Below the pieces are notes generated by a model. That model saw only the letters and a list, made by a program, of their open reading frames with translations, was not told the DNA's origin and did not search any database. A program made the translations under genes and the position numbers. Positions 33,420 to 42,776 of a DNA stretch of 64,000 nucleotides are shown here, piece by piece; position 1 is the stretch's first letter; every line of letters begins with the position of its first letter. Source of the stretch: Oscillospiraceae bacterium. Its GTDB lineage: Bacteria; Bacillota; Clostridia; Oscillospirales; Ruminococcaceae. The stretch covers positions 1 to 64,000 of the forward strand of contig JAFQLH010000060.1 in assembly GCA_017396665.1 (NCBI GenBank), written 5' to 3'.

Positions 33420-35873
33420 ATGGATAAAAGAGACGAAAAATCAAATAATACTTTTATAGTTACATATGACTGTAAGAGTAAAACCTATTCTTGCCTTACC
33501 GACCTGACTGAGCTATGCAGCATTTCCGGTGACGGATGCATCTGGAAGTCACTGTCTGAATGCGGTGTAATAGACAAGGATACCGCTAAGGAGCTTTGTA
33601 AGCAGACAGAGCTGGCTTCTGTATCTGACAGACCTGTTGCATACTTCAAGGAGATTGACCTTATACAAAACGGCGTAAAGCGCAGATGCAATGTCGGAAT
33701 CATACTCACAGCTCCTCAGACAACAGTTACTGTTACATTTACTCTTACACCAGCCAACAAGGGTGTATCTGAAGCAACAGGCACTTCGCAGAACGATGAG
33801 CTTACAGGACTTCTTAACACAAGGGCATTCTATGATACTGTTGAGTATGAGCTTAAGTGCAACAGCGACATTGCATCGGCAGGAAAATATGCATTCATTT
33901 ACTTCGACATTCAGCGATTCAAAGCAATCAATGACCTGTTCTCAATGGCCAAGGGCGACGAGCTTTTAGTATACATCGCTGACAGAATTCTCAGCTTTTT
34001 GTGTGACGGAGAATGCGGATGCAGAATCGGTTCTGACAGATTCGTAGTTTTTATGAAGTGCACAGAAAAGACACCTGAAGATTTTGTAGCATATCTCGTT
34101 GACTCTATTTCAAAGTACGACATACCATTTGAGGTTACATTCAATGCAGGCATATTCCTCACAACGCCTGAGCCTCTTATGATAAATACTATGGTTGACA
34201 GAGCAATTCTTGCGCAGTCTTCTATCAAGGGCAGCTACACGGTAAGATACAACTATTTCACTGAATCGCTTAGAAATCAGATGCTGGGCGAACAGGAAAT
34301 CGTAGGTATGATGGCAACTGCGCTTAACGAAAAGCAGTTTATTGTACATTATCAGCCGCAGTATAATCACTCGACAGGAATGCTTATCGGAGCTGAGGCA
34401 CTTGTAAGATGGAACCATCCTGACAGCGGAATTATTTCCCCGGGAATATTCATACCTATATTTGAAAAGAACGGCTTTATCACGAACCTTGACCTTTATG
34501 TATTCGAAGAAGTCTGCATATTCTTAAAGAAATGTATTGACAAGAAGCTTCCTGTTGTACCTATATCAACAAACTTCTCAAGATATGATATATTTGTTCC
34601 TGACTTTGTCGAAAGACTTGAAGCAATCAGAACAAAGCATGATGTTCCTGTAAAGTATCTAAGAGTAGAAATTACCGAATCCGCAGTTGTTGGCGGAAGC
34701 CAGCACACAAACGACATTATCAAGAAGCTTCACGACTGTGGATACATAATTGAAATGGACGATTTCGGCAGCGGTTATTCTTCACTTAATGTTCTTAAGG
34801 ACATTGAGCTTGACATCATAAAGCTTGATATGCAGTTCCTTTCTGACGCTTGTGATGACAACAAGAAGGGCGGAACTATTCTGAGCTCTGTTGTAAGAAT
34901 GGCAAAGTGGCTTAGCATGCCTGTTATTGCCGAGGGTGTAGAAAGCGTGGCACAGGCTGATTTTCTTAGAAGTATCGGTTGCGACTACATTCAGGGCTAT
35001 CTTTACTCAAAGCCACTTCCTGAAGAAAACTATGTTTCGCTCATAAGCGGAAACGAAATCGGTGCTAAGATTCCACAGCTTAGTCTAATAGATACTCTTA
35101 ATGCGTTTAACTTCTGGGACCCTAAGTCAATGGAGACGCTTATATTCAGCAACTACGTTGGCGGTGCTGCAATATTTGACTACCACGACGGTCAGATAGA
35201 AATACTGAGAGTAAACAAGAAGTATCTTGAAGAGCTCAGTATGAATCTTTCTGAAAAGGACCTTATCGAGTCTGACCCGCTGAGATTCTTCGATGAAGAA
35301 AACAAAAAGATTTACCTCGATATGCTCGAAAGAGCTATTGCGACCGGCGAAGAGCAGGAATGTGAAACCTGGAGAGATATTGCTTCGCCATGCTGCGGAA
35401 CAGACCGTTTCTGCATAAGATGCAGTGTAAGAATGATTGGCGGCAGCGGTGACAATTATCTGTTCTACGCTATGATTAGGAACATTACTTCTGAAAAGCT
35501 TTACTACGAATCCATACTTGACAGCGAAAGACGTTTCAAGTACGCAAGTGAACAGGTTAACATCTACTACTGGGAGTACACGATTGCAACAAAGGAGATG
35601 CGACCTTGCTTCAGATGTATGCGAGACATGGGACTCCCTCCGCTTCTCACAAACTACCCTGAGCCTGTATTTGAACGTGGTATCTTCCCTATGGAATACT
35701 ATGAGCTGTACAACGACTGGCACAGACAGATAGCGGAAGGTGTCGAGCATCTTGAAGGTGTATTCTTCCTTACGCCTAACAGAATTCCTTTCAGAGTCAA
35801 ATACACTACAGAATTTGATTCAAACGGCAGACCTATTAAGGCATATGCCTCTGCTGCACTTATTGTTGAATAG
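33420..35873 (+). CDS. EAL-domain cyclic-di-GMP phosphodiesterase with degenerate GGDEF and PAS-like region
   Basis: An 817-residue soluble protein. Residues 125-285 form a GGDEF domain whose active-site motif is GSDRF (near 203) instead of GGDEF, so cyclase activity is probably lost. Residues about 295-535 form an EAL domain with all key residues: EAL (near 324), EITES, DDFGSGYSS (near 446), IIKLD, IAEGVES and the Gln of IQGYLY. It should hydrolyse cyclic di-GMP. Residues about 560-817 carry two PAS-like modules at the C-terminal end, an unusual order. No membrane segments are present. The terminator lies at 35884-35915. Confidence 0.9.
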   Translation: MDKRDEKSNNTFIVTYDCKSKTYSCLTDLTELCSISGDGCIWKSLSECGVIDKDTAKELCKQTELASVSDRPVAYFKEIDLIQNGVKRRCNVGIILTAPQTTVTVTFTLTPANKGVSEATGTSQNDELTGLLNTRAFYDTVEYELKCNSDIASAGKYAFIYFDIQRFKAINDLFSMAKGDELLVYIADRILSFLCDGECGCRIGSDRFVVFMKCTEKTPEDFVAYLVDSISKYDIPFEVTFNAGIFLTTPEPLMINTMVDRAILAQSSIKGSYTVRYNYFTESLRNQMLGEQEIVGMMATALNEKQFIVHYQPQYNHSTGMLIGAEALVRWNHPDSGIISPGIFIPIFEKNGFITNLDLYVFEEVCIFLKKCIDKKLPVVPISTNFSRYDIFVPDFVERLEAIRTKHDVPVKYLRVEITESAVVGGSQHTNDIIKKLHDCGYIIEMDDFGSGYSSLNVLKDIELDIIKLDMQFLSDACDDNKKGGTILSSVVRMAKWLSMPVIAEGVESVAQADFLRSIGCDYIQGYLYSKPLPEENYVSLISGNEIGAKIPQLSLIDTLNAFNFWDPKSMETLIFSNYVGGAAIFDYHDGQIEILRVNKKYLEELSMNLSEKDLIESDPLRFFDEENKKIYLDMLERAIATGEEQECETWRDIASPCCGTDRFCIRCSVRMIGGSGDNYLFYAMIRNITSEKLYYESILDSERRFKYASEQVNIYYWEYTIATKEMRPCFRCMRDMGLPPLLTNYPEPVFERGIFPMEYYELYNDWHRQIAEGVEHLEGVFFLTPNRIPFRVKYTTEFDSNGRPIKAYASAALIVE

Positions 35874-35883
35874 TAATTTTTCT

Positions 35884-35915
35884 TCACCCGATAGCAAAAA
35901 AGCTGTCGGGTGAAA
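35884..35915 (+). terminator. Terminator of the EAL-protein gene
   Basis: Stem TTCACCCGATAGC / GCTGTCGGGTGAA with one G-T pair and an A6 loop, followed by AAGTTTTTTATTTTTT. The T run abuts the first Spo0A box. Confidence 0.85.
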
Positions 35916-35929
35916 AGTTTTTTATTTTT

Positions 35930-35946
35930 TCGACAAATTTCGACAA
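35930..35946 (+). promoter_or_regulatory. Tandem Spo0A boxes
   Basis: Two exact copies of TTCGACA, the complement of the Spo0A box TGTCGAA, start at 35930 and 35940, one helical turn apart, each inside TTTCGACAAA. The second copy touches the -35 position of the promoter at 35968-35973, as in Spo0A-activated sigma-A promoters. I see no other exact box in a non-coding part of the window. Confidence 0.65.
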
Positions 35947-35967
35947 ATAATTTTAAAGCGATATGCT

Positions 35968-35973
35968 ATAATA
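35968..35973 (+). promoter_or_regulatory. -10 box of the Spo0A-box promoter
   Basis: Perfect TATAAT, 17 bases downstream of CAAATA (35945-35950), which has poor -35 character. Dependence on an activator bound at the tandem boxes would explain the weak -35. Confidence 0.6.
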
Positions 35974-35979
35974 CAGTTG

Positions 35980-36055
35980 TCGGTTATCCTATCCGACTAA
36001 ATACAACCCAAATGAAGCGTCGGCTGAATTATTTCAACCGACGCTTCGAACTTTA
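35980..36055 (+). ncRNA. Candidate small structured RNA
   Basis: A transcript starting about seven bases after TATAAT would fold as two hairpins: GTCGG / CCGAC (about 35979-35997) and a long stem GAAGCGTCGG / CCGACGCTTC (about 36014-36048) with an inner TGAA / TTCA. The second is followed by GAACTTTATTTATTG and can act as terminator. No start codon with a ribosome site lies in it. It converges on the GH3 gene, and its 3' end comes within a few bases of that stop codon. Start and end are estimates. Confidence 0.45.
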
Positions 36056-36056
36056 T

Positions 36057-38825
36057 TTATTGAATTTTAATATCGAGTATTGAGCAGTTTTCATCTGTGG
36101 AAAGTGTAAGAACATTACTGTCTTGTGCTTCCGACGGGATGTCAAGCTGATACTCTGCAAAATCATCAAATGCATTTGCGGGAGTTACAGCGACCTGTGA
36201 GGTTACACCATTTCCGAAATCAGCTCTCAGTGAAGATGGCTTAACTGTTGACTGTGCAGAAACCACAAGCTTTGTTTTTCCTGCAAGGACGACTCCTTCG
36301 TAGGTTGCACTTCCTGAATAGCTTGTCACTCTGATATAGTTTCTGAGCAGGTTCTTTGAGTAGAAAATTCTTACGTTCTTACAGCTTTCATAGCTATCCG
36401 CTGTAAAGCTATCCCCTCTTGGCTGTTTCTGTTCACCTTCAACAAAGACGTTACCGCAGAGTCTGATATCATCGCTTGATGCGGCTGCCATAAAGGAATA
36501 CTCGCCCTGCTCGAGAAGCATCTTTGCAGTTCTTACATCATATATTTTCAGGATGTGATGAGGAATTCTGACTGTTACATCTACAGTTTCACCTGCTTTA
36601 ATAAACACCCTTTCAAATCCACAGAGCTTTTTCTTTGCTCTCTTGACCTGTGAACCTTTAAGTGTGAAATAAATCTGCACTACTTCATCACCATCATACT
36701 CACCTGTATTTGTGACAGTAAGCCTAGCGAGTAGACAATCTTCGGCATTTTCCAAAGTGAAATTATCATACTTAAAGCTTGAATATGAAAGACCATAGCC
36801 GAACGGATAGAGTGGCTTTCCTTCGAAATACATATAAGTAGTTTTGCCGTTTTCGATATCATATTCCATAATATCGGGCAGGTCATTTTCACTTCTGTAC
36901 CAGGTAAGAGCAAGTCGTCCTGCAGGGTTATACTTTCCGTTTAACACCTCTGCGACTGCAGTTCCGAGATACATTCCAGCGTGTGAAGTATAGAGAATTG
37001 CAGGAAGGCATTCATTTTCTTCGCAGATTGCGTATGGATAGCTTGAGATAACTGTCATAACAGTATTATGGTTGACAGCAAAAAGCTTCTTAGCCATTCC
37101 CTGCTGGATATTGAGCGATAGTGTCTTTCTGTCGTAGCATTCCTTTGCAACCTGTACAGGATGATTGCCGATACAATACAGTACGAAGTCATTTTCTTTA
37201 GCGAGCTTTTCTGCTCTGTCCTGACCGCAGGAGAGCACTTTAATTTCAAAGAGGCAACTATCAGTTACAGCTTTATCGGTTGTAACTGTTAGTACTCCGT
37301 TATTGTCGCAGATAACTCGTCTGTGATTTAAGAACTCTTCGATTATAAGCTTCCCGAAGTGTTCCTTGAAGTTAAAGGTTTCTCTTGTGAACCAGTCGTA
37401 GACTACTCTTTTATTAAGCTTGAGGGCTAAATCTTCAAAGAGTCTTACATACTTTTTATACTTAACAGAAAAGAAGTTGTTCCAGTTTTCGCCCCACTGC
37501 TGAAGCTCAAACATTTCGCTTTCTGTTACTTCTTCTGCGTCTGCAATTACCTCTCCTGTTTCCTTGACAGAGAAGTATTTTCCGTTAGGTGCTTTTACAG
37601 AAACTACATCCCACAGCGAGTCGTAGGATACTTCGGATTCCTTAAACTCATCCTTAATACCTGTAAGAACAGAATTATTCTTTGATGCGTAGCCTGTATA
37701 CCAGTCCATAAGGCTTTCATCTGCAAGTGCTCCGACAACTGCAATTTTCTTCGGTTCAGTTTTAAGAGGAAGTATTCCGTTGTTCTTAAGAAGTACAACC
37801 TGCTCCCTTGTCGCTCTGAGATTTACCTCAGAGTATTCCTTGCAGTCTATGATAGTCTTATCAATTTCATTATATGGACAGTCGCTGTCAAACTGACCGA
37901 GCTTGAATCTTGCGAACATAACGTTATAGAGTGTAAGGTCGATATCAGCTTCTGTAAGCTCGCCATTCTTAAGAGCACTTAAAGCTGCGTTTCTGACAAG
38001 CTCCTCGTTATCAGTCATTGTATCTGCGCCTGCTTTAATTGACATTGCAAGCGACTGAGAATGAGTTTCGCAATACTTATGAGAAACAACAGTCTGAGAG
38101 AAATCCCCACCGTCACTCACGACAAACCACAGTCCCCAGATATCCTTTAAGATATTCTGAATATCCGGATTACAGATACCCGGCACACCGTTAATCTCAT
38201 TATAGGCAGCCATAATGCTCTTAGCACCGCCATATCTAATGGCATTTTCAAATGCAGCATAGTAGTACTCATATTTTAAGCGAAGTGGGAGATATGCGTT
38301 GCAGTTACCTCTGTTTGCCTCGTTGTTATTTGCACAGAAATGCTTTAATGTAGGGATAGTTTTAAGGTACTTGCCGTTATCTCCCGCCATACCCTTTGTA
38401 TAGGCAGCGGTAAGCTCACCGGCGAGACAGACATCTTCTCCGTACGCTTCTTCAGTTCTGCCCCAACGCGGGTCTCTGACCATGTCTACAGTAGGTCCCC
38501 AGAGGCAGAGACCGCCGTTTTTTGACTCATTGTAATATGCTCTTGCTTCGTTTGCGGCAATTTCTCCAAGCTCAAACATAAGCTCCTTGTCAAATGTTCC
38601 TGCTAGTCCGACAGGCTGAGGAAATACTGTGGAAAGCTTTTCCGGGCTTCTTCCTACATAGCCTCTTGCGACCTCAGTTCCGATATAAAACTCCGGAATA
38701 CCGAGTCTATCAATAGCATTATGATGAGTTGTAAGGAGCATTAGCTTTTCCTGAAGTGTCATCTTTGACACCAGCTCTTTTGCTCTTTCGAGGAACAGTT
38801 TATCCTGCTGATTTTGAATTATCAT
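36057..38825 (-). CDS. Glycoside hydrolase family 3 protein, beta-glucosidase-like
   Basis: A 922-residue enzyme without a signal peptide, so intracellular. The N-terminal (alpha/beta)8 domain has RWGRTEEAYGED and the nucleophile loop VVSDGGDF (Asp near residue 237). A C-terminal sandwich domain with YASKNN and GNHPVQVA follows. An insert near residues 400-540 (KAPNGKYFSVKETG) looks like a beta-trefoil or fascin-type module. Then a fibronectin-III-like domain (GDEVVQIYF ... LCGFERVFI) and a last ~120 residues resembling a CBM6-type sandwich. The ATG at 38825 is chosen over a GTG three codons earlier. It likely cleaves oligosaccharides taken up by the cell. Confidence 0.9.
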   Translation of the reverse strand: MIIQNQQDKLFLERAKELVSKMTLQEKLMLLTTHHNAIDRLGIPEFYIGTEVARGYVGRSPEKLSTVFPQPVGLAGTFDKELMFELGEIAANEARAYYNESKNGGLCLWGPTVDMVRDPRWGRTEEAYGEDVCLAGELTAAYTKGMAGDNGKYLKTIPTLKHFCANNNEANRGNCNAYLPLRLKYEYYYAAFENAIRYGGAKSIMAAYNEINGVPGICNPDIQNILKDIWGLWFVVSDGGDFSQTVVSHKYCETHSQSLAMSIKAGADTMTDNEELVRNAALSALKNGELTEADIDLTLYNVMFARFKLGQFDSDCPYNEIDKTIIDCKEYSEVNLRATREQVVLLKNNGILPLKTEPKKIAVVGALADESLMDWYTGYASKNNSVLTGIKDEFKESEVSYDSLWDVVSVKAPNGKYFSVKETGEVIADAEEVTESEMFELQQWGENWNNFFSVKYKKYVRLFEDLALKLNKRVVYDWFTRETFNFKEHFGKLIIEEFLNHRRVICDNNGVLTVTTDKAVTDSCLFEIKVLSCGQDRAEKLAKENDFVLYCIGNHPVQVAKECYDRKTLSLNIQQGMAKKLFAVNHNTVMTVISSYPYAICEENECLPAILYTSHAGMYLGTAVAEVLNGKYNPAGRLALTWYRSENDLPDIMEYDIENGKTTYMYFEGKPLYPFGYGLSYSSFKYDNFTLENAEDCLLARLTVTNTGEYDGDEVVQIYFTLKGSQVKRAKKKLCGFERVFIKAGETVDVTVRIPHHILKIYDVRTAKMLLEQGEYSFMAAASSDDIRLCGNVFVEGEQKQPRGDSFTADSYESCKNVRIFYSKNLLRNYIRVTSYSGSATYEGVVLAGKTKLVVSAQSTVKPSSLRADFGNGVTSQVAVTPANAFDDFAEYQLDIPSEAQDSNVLTLSTDENCSILDIKIQ

Positions 38826-38926
38826 TCCGACCACCTACACTATTTTTTTATAAAGTATAGCACATCGAAACTGATAAATATATAAGATTTCTGCGGAAAA
38901 TTTCAATATTATGATTCAGCGCAAGC

Positions 38927-39331
38927 TCAGTATCTGCGTTTCTTGGTATTGACTCCGACCACTCCTCCGATTGCACCGCAAAGCATTGTAAAGAAAAGCT
39001 TCCCACCGGAAGAAATACCGATTGCTGCTTTTGCAAAAATAATACCGAAAATCATAACTATCATAAAGATAATTACTCCGCAGGCTACACCCATTGCCAG
39101 CCCGTTTCTTCTTTTCTTCCTTGCACAGAGATACCCTCCGCAATATCCCCCGACACACAGCGACACGCTTGCCATAGCAGACACAAGCGCAGGCGGAGCA
39201 TTCAGCTTGCTTAAAAGCATTGCAAAGCAGAGCAGACACAGGAGAATAACTATTATTCCAAAGCCTGCAGACATAAGCATACAGCTTACCGATGAATTTA
39301 TAAGATTAGGTCTTCTCTTATAACGTGACAA
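38927..39331 (-). CDS. TIGR04086-family membrane protein
   Basis: A 134-residue protein with four hydrophobic segments, a short basic N-terminus and the KKRR C-terminus. The pattern MLMSAGFGIIVILLCLL ... SVSLCVGGYCGGYLCARKKRRNGL ... CGAIGGVVGVN, in short pieces, is that of the TIGR04086 family, found near yajC in many Clostridia. No function is established. The gene starts about 70 bases past the yajC stop and may share its transcript. Confidence 0.85.
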   Translation of the reverse strand: MSRYKRRPNLINSSVSCMLMSAGFGIIVILLCLLCFAMLLSKLNAPPALVSAMASVSLCVGGYCGGYLCARKKRRNGLAMGVACGVIIFMIVMIFGIIFAKAAIGISSGGKLFFTMLCGAIGGVVGVNTKKRRY

Positions 39332-39401
39332 AAAAATCCCTCCTAAGTACAGAGTATATACTCCATACTTATTCGGGATAATGATTTTGTATGCAAAGAG
39401 C

Positions 39402-39719
39402 TTATGCGTCGTGCTCAGTATTGCACTTAGCGATTGCCCACTTCATAACTCTGATTTTACTTCTGTCGCCGCCTGTTTCAACAACAACTGTATCATCCTT
39501 GATTGAGAAGATGATGCCGACAATTCCGCCTGCTGTGACTACTTCGTCGCCAACTTCAAGTCTGTCACGCATTGCAGCGTCTTCCTTTTCCTTCTTCTTC
39601 TGAGGTCTGATGAGAAGAAAATAGAAAACGATAAGGATAACAACAAGCCAGATGATTGAAACCCAGCCGGTGAGAGAGCTTGATGGTTCACCGCTGAGCA
39701 TAGTGATTGCGTAATTCAT
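39402..39719 (-). CDS. yajC: Preprotein translocase subunit YajC
   Basis: A 105-residue protein with one membrane segment near residue 22 (IIWLVVILIVFYFLLIRPQKK) followed by the conserved KEKEDAAMRDRLEVGDEVVTAGGIVGII. In this form RPQKKKE and VGDEVVTAGG are diagnostic. It associates with SecDF in the Sec pathway. The ATG at 39719 has AAGGAAG upstream; six extra codons in the longer frame lack support. It lies before a TIGR04086 gene, a common clostridial arrangement. Confidence 0.94.
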   Translation of the reverse strand: MNYAITMLSGEPSSSLTGWVSIIWLVVILIVFYFLLIRPQKKKEKEDAAMRDRLEVGDEVVTAGGIVGIIFSIKDDTVVVETGGDRSKIRVMKWAIAKCNTEHDA

Positions 39720-39804
39720 ATATATACTTCCTTTCAATTAATCATTTCAAATATAACGCACTATTTATTATACTATATTCTTAAATAAATTTCAAGCGAA
39801 AACA

Positions 39805-41070
39805 TCAATTTTTAAGAATTTCTTTGATACTTTCAATTTCGCTTTCCATTCTTTCGCTCATATCATCGTTATTATAGAAAATCGAATAGTTATAAAACGA
39901 TACTCCCTTAACATTTTGCAGATTAAACGCATCGGCAATTTGCTTTGACAAAATACCCGGGTTATTCATATACTCGCTTTCCTCTGCAATTTTATAAGCA
40001 CCGAGACCGATAATAAGATTAACATTATCATTGTCACCGACCATACTGCTCCATTTTGCGATGGTATCAAGGTATGGTGAGCTGCTTTCATATCCGAAAT
40101 ACACCTGTGGAATTATATTGTCGCAGATAGCAGAGCTTTTGCACCAGCTTTCCACATCGGCGTACATTTGCGTATAATTATTATTGATGTTACCCTGCGG
40201 TGAGATATCGAACTCAACAGTCGGGTTAACCTTTTTTATCTCCATATTGATACGCATAACAAGCTTCGTAATATTGCTAAGCCGCCAATTTGTGAGGTCA
40301 TCAGCACCCGAAGCTTCAAAGGCTGATTTATCAAAGCTCTCTGTAATTGTCGGATAGAAATAGTCATCTATATGGATTCCGTCGACATCGTATTTTGAGA
40401 CAATTTCAGCGGCACCTAGTGCGACGTGCTCCCTGACCTCATCATATGCGGGGTTGAGCCACATAAACGGACTGTTTTCTACGCTTACAATCATATCATT
40501 ATAAGCGTTATCATAGAAGTCCCTGAGCTTATATCCTTGTGAGATATCAGACACCTTCTCCTGTGTCTGACAACGCAGAGGATTGAGCCACGCATGGAAG
40601 GAAAGGTCAAGTGCGTGTGCTTCTTCAATCATAATACTCAAAGCATCAAACGGCTCACTACTGCCAAATGCATCTGTATAAGGGTACAGAAGTGACGGAT
40701 AATACGCATCGCCAAAGGCTCTTACGTGCACATAGACTGTATTTACGCCCAGGTCCTTAACATTAGAAAAGGCTTGTGCTATGGCGTTTCTGAAGCTTTC
40801 TTCACTGCTATCCTTAAGCATAGGGGCAAGGTCGATATAAGAAATCCACATTCCGCAGTGCTCATCATAATTGAGAGAGGCATAGTCATTTCCCACAAAC
40901 TCGCTTTTTCTCAAAAACAGCTTCAAGGCTTCGCTATCATTACTATGACGAGAAATAAATCTTTTTTCGCCGTTTTCGTTCTCGTTGTACTCATAGATTG
41001 GGAAGAAGCTGCTTATTATAATCAAAACAATATTTATAGCAACTATGATAATTATGCTTGTCCTTTTCAT
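39805..41070 (-). CDS. Membrane-anchored GH10-like glycosyl hydrolase (GHL10)
   Basis: A 421-residue protein. An uncleaved or signal-type segment (residues 3-24, SIIIIVAINIVLIIISSFF) precedes an extracellular domain. The core GMWISYIDLAPML ... VYVHVRAFGDAYYPS ... HAWLNPLR ... VDGIHIDDYFYP matches the GHL10/DUF187 family of putative glycosyl hydrolases, with Asp and His ligands in HIDDYF. It probably acts on cell-wall glycan or polysaccharide outside the cell. The ATG at 41070 has AAAGGAG; a GTG two codons earlier is less likely. Confidence 0.88.
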   Translation of the reverse strand: MKRTSIIIIVAINIVLIIISSFFPIYEYNENENGEKRFISRHSNDSEALKLFLRKSEFVGNDYASLNYDEHCGMWISYIDLAPMLKDSSEESFRNAIAQAFSNVKDLGVNTVYVHVRAFGDAYYPSLLYPYTDAFGSSEPFDALSIMIEEAHALDLSFHAWLNPLRCQTQEKVSDISQGYKLRDFYDNAYNDMIVSVENSPFMWLNPAYDEVREHVALGAAEIVSKYDVDGIHIDDYFYPTITESFDKSAFEASGADDLTNWRLSNITKLVMRINMEIKKVNPTVEFDISPQGNINNNYTQMYADVESWCKSSAICDNIIPQVYFGYESSSPYLDTIAKWSSMVGDNDNVNLIIGLGAYKIAEESEYMNNPGILSKQIADAFNLQNVKGVSFYNYSIFYNNDDMSERMESEIESIKEILKN

Positions 41071-41120
41071 ACGCACTCCTTTCTTTATAGATTATATTCT
41101 TTCTCTTTCATATAAATGCA

Positions 41121-41148
41121 AAGCCACATCATAAAACAGATGTGGCTT
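41121..41148 (-). terminator. Terminator of the pssA-psd operon
   Basis: Nine-base stem AAGCCACAT / ATGTGGCTT with a ten-base loop, just past the psd stop codon on the minus strand. Confidence 0.78.
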
Positions 41149-41153
41149 GAAAA

Positions 41154-42014
41154 TTACTTGTATCCTATAACTTCGCCCATTTTAATAGGAGTTTCCTTTT
41201 CATCAATTGTATTCATAAGAATATCGTAGTCAGGTGAAACAGCACCTTCTTTAAAGAGCTGAATTATTGTAGAACCTCCGAACTCGAACATTCCCTTTTC
41301 GTCGCCTCTTGAAAAACGTGCTTTTTCATGGTGGTTAGAAATCTTTCCTACAAAGAGAGCACCGACTTCTATCTGTATAACGTCACCAAAATTTTCGGTA
41401 CGCAGAAGAGTAAACTCTCTTGAGTTCTGTCTGAACACCTTAACCCTGTTGATAGCGATTGGCTGCACAGTATGGAGCATACCGCCGATATAGAAGTTCT
41501 TTGTTTTAACGCCGTTATCTATATACGCATATCTGTGGTAGTCAGTCGGCTCAAGTCTGTAAATAAAGCACCAGCCGTTTTTATACTTTTCAGCGAGGCT
41601 GTTGCTTCTCAGAAGCTCAGCTACTGTATAAGAAACGTCCTTGATTTCAAAGACAGAATCATCGTTAATCTTGAACACTGTGAGCTTTGAATCACAAGGG
41701 CTGCAAAGCTTATTCGGGTCATCGGAGAATGTTCTGTTACCGTCTAAAAGCTTTCTTGTAAAGAAGTCATTGAATGATGAAAACTCTGTCTTTTCACACT
41801 GGGACAGGTCAATATCATACTTCCCGAGGTACCTTTTGATAAGCGGGAGTGACAGCTTACTTGTCATAAACAGTCTTGCCGCCTTAGAAACGCATACAGC
41901 GGTAAGTGGCTTTAAAAGAAATCTTCCGACAGCGTTCTTATACATCATATTCAAAAACAGATTACTTTTATTATAATCTATTTTTATACCTTTTCTGAAA
42001 ACTTCATTTGACAT
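41154..42014 (-). CDS. psd: Phosphatidylserine decarboxylase
   Basis: A 286-residue proenzyme. The autocleavage motif is FGGST near residue 245: the chain is cut before the Ser, which becomes the pyruvoyl group. Earlier motifs SSFNDFFTRKL and LEPTDYHRYAYIDNG with HTVQPIAINRVKVFRQNSRE agree with the family. It decarboxylates phosphatidylserine to phosphatidylethanolamine in the membrane. It follows pssA by 13 bases, so the two enzymes of the pathway form an operon. Confidence 0.94.
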   Translation of the reverse strand: MSNEVFRKGIKIDYNKSNLFLNMMYKNAVGRFLLKPLTAVCVSKAARLFMTSKLSLPLIKRYLGKYDIDLSQCEKTEFSSFNDFFTRKLLDGNRTFSDDPNKLCSPCDSKLTVFKINDDSVFEIKDVSYTVAELLRSNSLAEKYKNGWCFIYRLEPTDYHRYAYIDNGVKTKNFYIGGMLHTVQPIAINRVKVFRQNSREFTLLRTENFGDVIQIEVGALFVGKISNHHEKARFSRGDEKGMFEFGGSTIIQLFKEGAVSPDYDILMNTIDEKETPIKMGEVIGYK

Positions 42015-42027
42015 TTAGTCTTACCTC

Positions 42028-42660
42028 TTATACAAACTTTGTGAAATCGATAGGCACCAGGAAGAACTCAACGATACCGATAAGTGCCATCACTATCATA
42101 CCTACAGAATGTGGCTTTTTAATTCTGAGCGGTGTAATATATGCAACCGCCATTACAAAGAGAGCTACGGTATAGAGTAATGAAAAGTTTGGTATCGGAG
42201 CATATCTTACGAGGCAATATACAAGCGGGATAATAAGCGATGAAGAAGTAATAGGAAGTCCCTTGAAGTACTTTCTGTTTTCGTCGGTTTCATCCTGTCT
42301 TTCCTCTTCGGTAACATTATAGTACGCAAGTCTTATAAGTCCTGCAAGCACAAAACCACACGCTACGATAACATACAGCTTACTTACTTGGTTGATGTTA
42401 TATCCGATTACAGCCGGAAGGACACCGAAGCACACGAGGTCACAGAGAGAATCAATCTGGATACCGAAACGTTTCTCCTGCTTGGTTCTTGTCTTCTTGG
42501 TTCGTGCAATCTTTCCGTCAAACATATCGCAGAATCCGGAAAGCATAAGACACACAACGGCCTCCTGCAGATTTCCGTCACATGCACTAAAGATACCTGT
42601 TACAGATATAAATAAGCTTACATATGTAAGTATTACAGTATAATCATAAAATCCTATCAT
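42028..42660 (-). CDS. pssA: CDP-diacylglycerol-serine O-phosphatidyltransferase
   Basis: A 210-residue membrane enzyme. The CDP-alcohol phosphotransferase motif is CDMFDGKIAR ... GIQIDSLCD, with the four metal-binding Asp. About six membrane segments follow the usual layout. It makes phosphatidylserine from CDP-diacylglycerol and serine, which psd then decarboxylates. The upstream ribosome site is weak (TGAG), and GAGGTGA lies 20 or more bases off, so the start is fairly certain only by family alignment. Confidence 0.93.
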   Translation of the reverse strand: MIGFYDYTVILTYVSLFISVTGIFSACDGNLQEAVVCLMLSGFCDMFDGKIARTKKTRTKQEKRFGIQIDSLCDLVCFGVLPAVIGYNINQVSKLYVIVACGFVLAGLIRLAYYNVTEEERQDETDENRKYFKGLPITSSSLIIPLVYCLVRYAPIPNFSLLYTVALFVMAVAYITPLRIKKPHSVGMIVMALIGIVEFFLVPIDFTKFV

Positions 42661-42776
42661 AATAACTCAGTAAAAACTGATTCACCTCGACATATAATTC
42701 TTATTATATTATAACTCAAATTTCTGTCTTTGTAAAGGGCATTTACAAAATTTCCACCAATACAAACAGAACCGTT

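Noticed and set aside
35127..35750. 207-codon minus-strand frame within the EAL gene
   Set aside because: Antisense to a gene with well-conserved motifs; composition and lack of a ribosome site suggest chance.
36013..36110. Short plus-strand frame starting ATG at about 36013 within the candidate RNA
   Set aside because: No ribosome site, and it runs through the hairpin and into the GH3 gene on the other strand.
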